DNA from: DAOMFB01 sp963721385
Lineage (GTDB): Bacteria; Acidobacteriota; Thermoanaerobaculia; UBA5066
NCBI GenBank assembly: GCA_963721385.1
Contig: CAVRJB010000013.1
Coordinates: 124,001-188,000, forward strand
Length of the DNA stretch: 64,000 bases
Direction of reading: 5' to 3'
In this document: in pieces, positions 59,632-64,000 of the stretch
Position numbering within the stretch: position 1 is the stretch's first letter
Layout of the letters: each line of letters begins with the position of its first letter
The notes under the pieces: generated by a model
Told to the model about the DNA's origin: nothing
Database searches by the model: none
The model's input: only the letters and a program-made list of their open reading frames with translations
Position numbers and translations under genes: made by a program

Positions 59632-61388
59632 GGCGTCTCGTCGCCCTCGCGGTCGCCCTCGCTCTTTCCGCTCTCGGCGGCGCGGCCCGCGCCGAGACCG
59701 TCACGCCCGAATCGGTCGTCCGCCTCTCCCTGGCCGCCGACGCCGACCGCCTCGTCGCCGGAACGACGTTCCGCCTCGTGGTCGTGGCCGACGTGAAACC
59801 GGGGTGGCACGTCAACAGCCACACCCCGAACGAGGACTTCCTGATCCCGACGGAAGTCTCGCTTCGATCGTCGCCCGGGCTCTCGTTCGGGGCCCCCGTC
59901 TACCCCGTCCATAAGGAGCTGAAGCTCGCCTTCTCGGAGAAGCCGATGGCGGTCTACGAGGGGCGGACTCTCTTCAGGGTCGACGGGACCGTGGACGCCG
60001 TCTCGGCGCCCGGCCCGCGGACCCTCGTCGCCACTCTCGACTACCAGCCTTGCAACGACCAGCAATGCCTGCCTCCGGCGCGGATCGAAGCCTCCCTCGC
60101 CCTTTCGGTGGCGGCCGCCGGAACGCTCGCGTCGCCGGCGAATGCGGAGCTCTTCCCCGCCACCTCGGGCGCCGCGCCGAACGCGGCGAAGGCCAGTCCG
60201 GACGCCGGCTCCGACCCCTTCGCCGGGAAGTCGCTTCCGCTCGTCCTCCTCCTCGTCTTCGTCTCGGGCCTCGCCCTGAACCTGACCCCCTGCGTCTACC
60301 CGCTCATCCCGATCACGCTCGGCTTTTTCAGCCGGCAGAGCGCCGGAAAGACGTCCCGCACGTTCGGTCTCGCCGTTCTCTACGTCCTCGGGATGAGCGT
60401 CACTTACTCGGCGCTCGGCGTCTTTGCCGCCATGTCGGGCTCCCTCTTCGGCGCGTGGCTCCAGAAGCCGGCGGTCCTCGTCGGGCTCGCGCTACTGGTC
60501 GTCGCGCTCGCACTCTCGATGTTCGGCCTCTACGAGATCCAGGCGCCACACGCCCTCACCGACCGGACCGGCTCGAAGTCGGGCGCCGTCGGCGCGCTGA
60601 CGATGGGCCTCTTCGTCGGCTTCGTCGCGGCCCCCTGCATCGGGCCGTTCGTCCTCTCGCTCCTGACGTACGTCGCCGCGAAGGGCTCCGTCCCGCTCGG
60701 CTTCGGCCTATTCTTCACGCTGGCGATGGGCCTGGGGCTCCCCTACCTCGTCCTCGGCACCGTTTCGGGCAGCCTGTCGAGGATCCCGCGGAGCGGCGAG
60801 TGGATGGAGACGGTCCGGAAGGTCTTCGGCTTCGCGCTCCTCTCGCTCGCCGTCTACTTCCTGCGGCCTCTCCTCCCGGTCCGCGTCTACGAGCTCGGCA
60901 TGGCCGCGCCGCTCGTCGCCGGGGGGCTCTGGCTGCTCTTCTTCGAGAAGGGCGGGAAGAGCCTCGCGTGGTTCCGAGGCGTCCGCATAGCCCTCGCCCT
61001 CGCCCTCCTCGCGGCCGGTCTGCTCTTCGCGCTTCCCGAAAGAAGCGCCGCGGCGCTGACGTTCCAGCCCTACTCCGAGGCCGCTCTCAAGGCGGCGGCA
61101 GGCCGCCCGGTGATGATCGACTTCGCCGCCGACTGGTGCCTCCCCTGCAAGGAGCTGGAACAGAAGACCTTCAACGACGCCGCCGTCGTCGCCGCGGGGA
61201 ACGGCTGGGTCTTCCTGAAGGCCGACCTGACGCGAAGCGGCGAGCCGGACGTCGAGGTGCTGCGCGAGAAGTGGAAGATCAAGGGGGTTCCGACGCTGAT
61301 CTTCCTCGGAAGCGACGGCGCCGAGAAAGGCGAGCGCGTCGTCGGCTTCGAGCCCCCCGAGAGCTTCGTCAGGCGCCTTTCGCGCTGA
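59628..61388 (+). CDS. dsbD: Thiol:disulfide interchange protein DsbD
   Basis: A 586-residue protein that carries electrons from cytoplasmic thioredoxin to periplasmic thiols. After the signal peptide there is an N-terminal domain (cysteines in YQPCNDQQCLPP), a membrane domain of eight helices with the key cysteines in LTPCVYPLIPI and APCIGPFVLS, and a C-terminal thioredoxin domain with ADWCLPCKELE. All six redox cysteines are present. GTG start at 59628. Its end overlaps rnc by 20 bases, convergently. Confidence 0.95.
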   Translation: MRRLVALAVALALSALGGAARAETVTPESVVRLSLAADADRLVAGTTFRLVVVADVKPGWHVNSHTPNEDFLIPTEVSLRSSPGLSFGAPVYPVHKELKLAFSEKPMAVYEGRTLFRVDGTVDAVSAPGPRTLVATLDYQPCNDQQCLPPARIEASLALSVAAAGTLASPANAELFPATSGAAPNAAKASPDAGSDPFAGKSLPLVLLLVFVSGLALNLTPCVYPLIPITLGFFSRQSAGKTSRTFGLAVLYVLGMSVTYSALGVFAAMSGSLFGAWLQKPAVLVGLALLVVALALSMFGLYEIQAPHALTDRTGSKSGAVGALTMGLFVGFVAAPCIGPFVLSLLTYVAAKGSVPLGFGLFFTLAMGLGLPYLVLGTVSGSLSRIPRSGEWMETVRKVFGFALLSLAVYFLRPLLPVRVYELGMAAPLVAGGLWLLFFEKGGKSLAWFRGVRIALALALLAAGLLFALPERSAAALTFQPYSEAALKAAAGRPVMIDFAADWCLPCKELEQKTFNDAAVVAAGNGWVFLKADLTRSGEPDVEVLREKWKIKGVPTLIFLGSDGAEKGERVVGFEPPESFVRRLSR

Positions 61389-62083
61389 GGAGGTCGAGCG
61401 CGGCGCGCGCCGCGGCGCGCTGGGCCTCCTTCTTGGACGGGTCCCGAGCCCGTCGCCCGGAGGCCCGCCGTCCCGCCGAAGATCACCTCGTAGACGAAAA
61501 CCTTGTCGTGGTCCGGACCGCTCTCCGAGAGCAGACGGTAGGCCGGGAGCGGCTTCCCTTCGGCCTGCGAGCGCTCCTGGAGCGCGCTCTTCGAATCGCG
61601 CTGGGCGAGCCCTTCGAGGTCGAGCGAGATGATCGCCGGCCCGAAGAGACGGTCGACGGCTTCGCGCGCCGCGGGAAGGCCGCCGTCCAACGCGACGGCG
61701 GCGATCACGGCCTCGAACGCATCGGCGAGGCGGGCGCTCCTCTCCCGCCCCCCCGCCCGCTCCTCGCCCGGCGAGAGCCGGAGGAGCGGGCCGAGACCCA
61801 GCTCGCGCGCCTTGGCGGCGAACGACGTCTCGGAGACGAGCTCCGACCGCGCCTTTGAAAGCTCGCCCTGGCCCCAGGCCGGGAAAGCCGCGAAGAGCCG
61901 CTCGGCCACGAGAAAGCCGAGAACGCTGTCCCCGAGGAACTCCAGCGTCTCGTTGTCCCGGATCTCCTCATCCCCGTCTGCCTCGTTCGCGAACGAGGCG
62001 TGGGTCAGCGCCCGCAGCAGGAGAGGGCGGTCGCCGAATCGATGTCCGAGGCGCTCCTCGAGCACCGAGAGAGGATCGGTCAC
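61369..62083 (-). CDS. rnc: Ribonuclease III (one frame change)
   Basis: About 238 residues. The nuclease domain has LTHASFANE and the catalytic NETLEFLGDSVLG, with the second acidic pair in LADAFEAVIAAVALDGG. The double-stranded RNA-binding domain ends SKKEAQRAAARAALDLL after a frame change near 61440, where CCC in place of CC disrupts ATGSGPSKKEAQ. GTG start at 62081-62083, overlapping the DUF4136 stop as GTGA. The corrected stop lies at 61369. Confidence 0.93.
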
Positions 62084-62607
62084 TTCGACGGAAGCGGCGG
62101 GTAATTCGCGAAGAGCCCCGCCAGAACCTTTCGGAGGTTCTTCTCGCGCTGCTCGTTCTCGATGCCGGTCTGGAGCTCGGCGCTCGCCGTGCCGCGCCAG
62201 ACCAGCTCCTTCGTTCGCGTATCCACCAGGTCGATGACCATCGACCCGACCGGGATCGGCGTCACCGTGGTGACCATCGGCCCCCCCCAGCCCCAGCCGT
62301 AGCCCCAACCCGCGCTGTAGGTGTTCACCTGCTGGTTCACGGAAAAACGAGCGTGGACGACGCCCCAGAGGTCGCCCCCCTCTTTCACCTTCCTGAGTCC
62401 TCTCGCCGCGAGCGTGTCCTCGAGAACGTCCTCGACCCGCCGGTCCCAGATCGGGTCGTGGATCTCGCCCGTGTCTTTCCAGGACCAGGTCTTGTACTTC
62501 GAGAAGTCCGCTTTGTGGTCCCAGTCGACGGACGTCTTGAGCGTCGAGCAGGAGCCCGCAACGATTGCGACGAGGAATGTGGCCACGAGAATGGCTGGTT
62601 TCTTCAC
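62080..62607 (-). CDS. DUF4136 lipoprotein
   Basis: A 175-residue predicted lipoprotein. The lipobox VAGSC places the lipid on a cysteine near residue 20. The mature part has the DUF4136 pattern VDWDHKADFSKYKTWSW, a Gly/Trp/Tyr-rich turn (YSAGWGYGWGWGG), VGSMVIDLVDTRTKELVWRG and an NYPP end. The function of the family is unknown. The start is GTG at 62605-62607. Confidence 0.85.
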   Translation of the reverse strand: MKKPAILVATFLVAIVAGSCSTLKTSVDWDHKADFSKYKTWSWKDTGEIHDPIWDRRVEDVLEDTLAARGLRKVKEGGDLWGVVHARFSVNQQVNTYSAGWGYGWGWGGPMVTTVTPIPVGSMVIDLVDTRTKELVWRGTASAELQTGIENEQREKNLRKVLAGLFANYPPLPSK

Positions 62608-62700
62608 GTATCCATCTCTTTCTTCGGGACTCGACCCCCTCCCTGGGGAGCACGTCGACGCCTCACGACCCGGTGCCGGGTCCGGGGATTCTAGGTCACG

Positions 62701-62743
62701 GCGCGCCTCCCCGGGAGGTGCGCGCGTGCGCTAGAGTCGGGGC
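62701..62743 (+). promoter_or_regulatory. Hairpin and leaderless-type promoter of the 62744 gene
   Basis: GCGCGCCTCCC (62701-62711) pairs with GGGAGGTGCGCGC (62713-62725) apart from a small bulge. TAGAGT at 62732-62737 ends exactly six bases before the ATG at 62744, and no Shine-Dalgarno is present. The palindrome lies where an activator or repressor upstream of a -10 would bind. Confidence 0.4.
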
Positions 62744-63178
62744 ATGAGCAAGGAACACCCCGACCACCACGACGCCGAAATCGCGTTCCGCGCATACGAG
62801 CTGCGCCGCGAGGCCGTGATGCGCGAGTCTCGCAACGCGATCAACCGCGACTTCTGGCCGAAGTCCTTCGCGGACGTTCTCGCCGTCACGAAGGCCGACC
62901 ACCCGCTCAACGCGCCATGGCGCCAGACGACGACCTACTGGGAGATGGTCTACGGCACGGTCAAGCACGGCATCGTGAACGCGGACTACTTCATGGAGTC
63001 GAACGGGGAGGGGCTCTTCCTCTTCGCCCGGGTCGCGCCCTACCTCGAGGAGCTTCGCCGCGAGGTATCTCCCCATGCCTTTCAGAACGCGGAATGGGTG
63101 GCGAAGAACACGGTCGTCGGCCAGAACGCCTTCGCGATGTTTTCGGCCCGCGTCAAGAAGGTCCTCGAGACCAAATAG
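62744..63178 (+). CDS. Conserved-looking cytoplasmic protein of unknown function
   Basis: A 144-residue soluble protein I cannot assign to a named family. It is mostly helical, with RREAVMRESRNAINRDFWPKS, a tryptophan-rich centre (APWRQTTTYWEMVYGTVKHG) and MFSARVKKVLETK at the end. There is no signal peptide or cysteine. Length, codon use and a promoter-like TAGAGT box support a real gene. It stands alone, divergent from the DUF4136 lipoprotein. Confidence 0.7.
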   Translation: MSKEHPDHHDAEIAFRAYELRREAVMRESRNAINRDFWPKSFADVLAVTKADHPLNAPWRQTTTYWEMVYGTVKHGIVNADYFMESNGEGLFLFARVAPYLEELRREVSPHAFQNAEWVAKNTVVGQNAFAMFSARVKKVLETK

Positions 63179-63224
63179 CTCCCCCGGGACGCCGGCGCCC
63201 ACCTCTCTGGCCGGAGCATCTGCT

Positions 63225-63547
63225 TCATTCTCGCCTCGCTCTGTCACCCGGGCCGAGAGCGGCATTCCACTCTCGGCCCTCTTCGTCGGTCAAATCACGA
63301 AGATGGAAAGTGGCAGCCTGGTACGCCACCTCGACTGCAGCGATATGTAAGAGCAGCGCTCCGATGGAATTGCACTGCGGGTCATGCAGGTCATCGAGTA
63401 GCTCAACGCCCAAGCCTTCTACTTCGGAGAGGTGGTGTACCGGGCATAGTTCATCATGGACACGAGGCGGCTGATCTGTGGAGTAAAACCCGGAAGATCA
63501 TCGATCAGAAAAAGCCTGCTTTCATTCGGCGCCAGGGTCGCGGTCAC
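63225..63547 (-). pseudogene. DinB-family protein, frame-broken and 3'-truncated
   Basis: The GTG at 63545-63547 overlaps the stop of the propeller gene and starts a protein with LPGFTPQISRLVSMMNYARYTT. The frame then changes near 63430 (a C missing from ACCACC[C]TC) and continues EVEGLGVELLDDLHDP, NSIGALLLHIAAVEVAYQ and EEGREWNAALGPGDRARRE, the typical order of DinB/DUF664-like four-helix metal-binding proteins. It stops after about 107 codons, where relatives continue for about another 60, and abuts the convergent 62744 gene. The truncation looks real; the frame change may be sequence error. Confidence 0.7.
63250..63279. terminator. Perfect 10-bp hairpin, possible terminator
   Basis: GGGCCGAGAG (63250-63259) and CTCTCGGCCC (63270-63279) pair perfectly around a 10-base loop and are followed on the plus strand by TCTTCGTC, only a weak T-run. 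It lies 71 bases after the 62744 gene and inside the DinB remnant, whose EGREWNAALG codons it spans. It may end transcription from the left, or be a coincidence of that coding sequence. Confidence 0.4.
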
Positions 63548-64000
63548 TTCAGCGTCACCATCCAGACATCCGCCTCGGTGACTCGCCGCGAGAAGTACGC
63601 CGTCCCGTCGCGCGCGAGGCGCGGAGGGCCGATCACATCCGCGGTGACGGAGAAGATCTTCCGAATCTTCTTCGAACGGCTGTCGAGGAGGTAGAGCGCC
63701 TTCCCATCCGCAACGAAGAGGATGCGCCTGCTGTCCGGCAGCCACACCGGCCACTCGCCGATGTCCGACAGCCGCTCGTAGGTGCGCGACCGCATCGAGT
63801 AGACGGCGATCCCCCGACCCGGCATGTCGATCTGGCCGGCGAGGCGCTCGCCGTCCTGCGACCACGAGTTGACGAGAAAGCGGCCCGGCGCCGGGCCCAT
63901 CGGCGGAAGCACGTCCAAACTTCGCTCCTTCCACGGGAGGTTCGGGTCGAACACAACGGCTCCGCTGTCGGCGGACTGCCCCGAGAGAGAGCGGGTGGTC
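63544..64000 (-). CDS. C-terminal part of a TolB/WD40-like beta-propeller protein
   Basis: An open frame of 151 codons running off the window edge. Blades repeat the pattern S-x-D-G-x-x-L-x-G and W-x-P-D-S-R-x-I-x-F: SWSQDGERLAGQI, WLPDSRRILFVADG and ARDGTAYFSRR. It ends EADVWMVTLK. Such PD40-type propellers are common as C-terminal sensor parts of acidobacterial Ser/Thr kinases and of TolB-like periplasmic proteins; the N-terminal part is outside. A GTG at 63954 is an internal codon, not the likely start. The stop overlaps the DinB GTG. Confidence 0.75.
   Translation of the reverse strand, partial: TTRSLSGQSADSGAVVFDPNLPWKERSLDVLPPMGPAPGRFLVNSWSQDGERLAGQIDMPGRGIAVYSMRSRTYERLSDIGEWPVWLPDSRRILFVADGKALYLLDSRSKKIRKIFSVTADVIGPPRLARDGTAYFSRRVTEADVWMVTLK

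Overview
This is a GC-rich chromosomal window from what is most likely an Acidobacteriota bacterium, perhaps of the Thermoanaerobaculia/Holophagae side. The class is an inference. The best lineage clue is a tandem pair of secreted proteins (49632-53112) carrying the VWFA-related domain typical of Acidobacteria (TIGR03436-like). A Gram-negative envelope is indicated by a MlaEFD-type lipid transporter, DsbD, several lipoproteins and a LolA-like protein. Most of the window is dense housekeeping sequence with 1-4 nt stop/start overlaps, often using GTG or TTG starts. No CRISPR array, insertion sequence, prophage or rRNA was seen. One tRNA (Phe) is present.

Layout. 1-2035: end of a membrane pyrophosphatase and an amino acid permease. 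14173 down to 2037 (minus strand): a twelve-gene run comprising gamma carbonic anhydrase, hisS, aspS, aroB, an HD-GYP sensor, a TPR lipoprotein, a roadblock protein, ftsY, ribD, ribE, hemW and a LolA-like protein. 14382-20935 (plus): a giant secreted mosaic protein (Asp-box propeller, a 15-bp/NPNVT repeat array, Ig-like domains, kelch repeats, beta-helix) behind a Fur-box-like site. 27318 down to 20950: pepA, recN and a zinc-ribbon/Ser-Thr kinase/TPR protein. 27384-29089: purC and an MBL-fold hydrolase. 36724 down to 29102: dnaB, alr, mlaE, mlaF, mlaD, radA and a ferritin-like protein. 37319-37820: a BrnT-type toxin-antitoxin pair. 43321 down to 37817: an ABC exporter and a Kgd-type 2-oxoglutarate dehydrogenase. 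46497 down to 43403: a DUF1800/DUF1501 pair. 46657-54482 (plus): SGNH hydrolase, type II pantothenate kinase, SDR, a small secreted protein, two VWFA proteins and a PPi-type phosphofructokinase. 57633 down to 54486: nuoB, nuoCD and nuoI only. 57743-64000: BFD-like ferredoxin, def, tRNA-Phe, thioredoxin plus dsbD, rnc, a DUF4136 lipoprotein, a small conserved protein, a damaged DinB-family gene and the end of a beta-propeller protein.

Data quality is a central feature. At least fourteen conserved genes change reading frame one or more times while remaining protein-like on both sides. Eight genes with a single shift (recN, kgd, ABC permease, DUF1800, PFK, nuoI, nuoB, rnc) all have spans one base longer than a multiple of three. 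This looks like insertion-biased consensus error rather than gene decay. I annotate these genes over their full spans and say where the frame changes.

The most interesting signals are: the giant mosaic exoprotein and its NPNVT array; a recurring TA-box six bases before a start codon, suggesting leaderless mRNAs; the PPi-PFK with a membrane pyrophosphatase; the isolated nuoB-CD-I block; and an MCE protein with a beta-strand-rich C-terminal domain.
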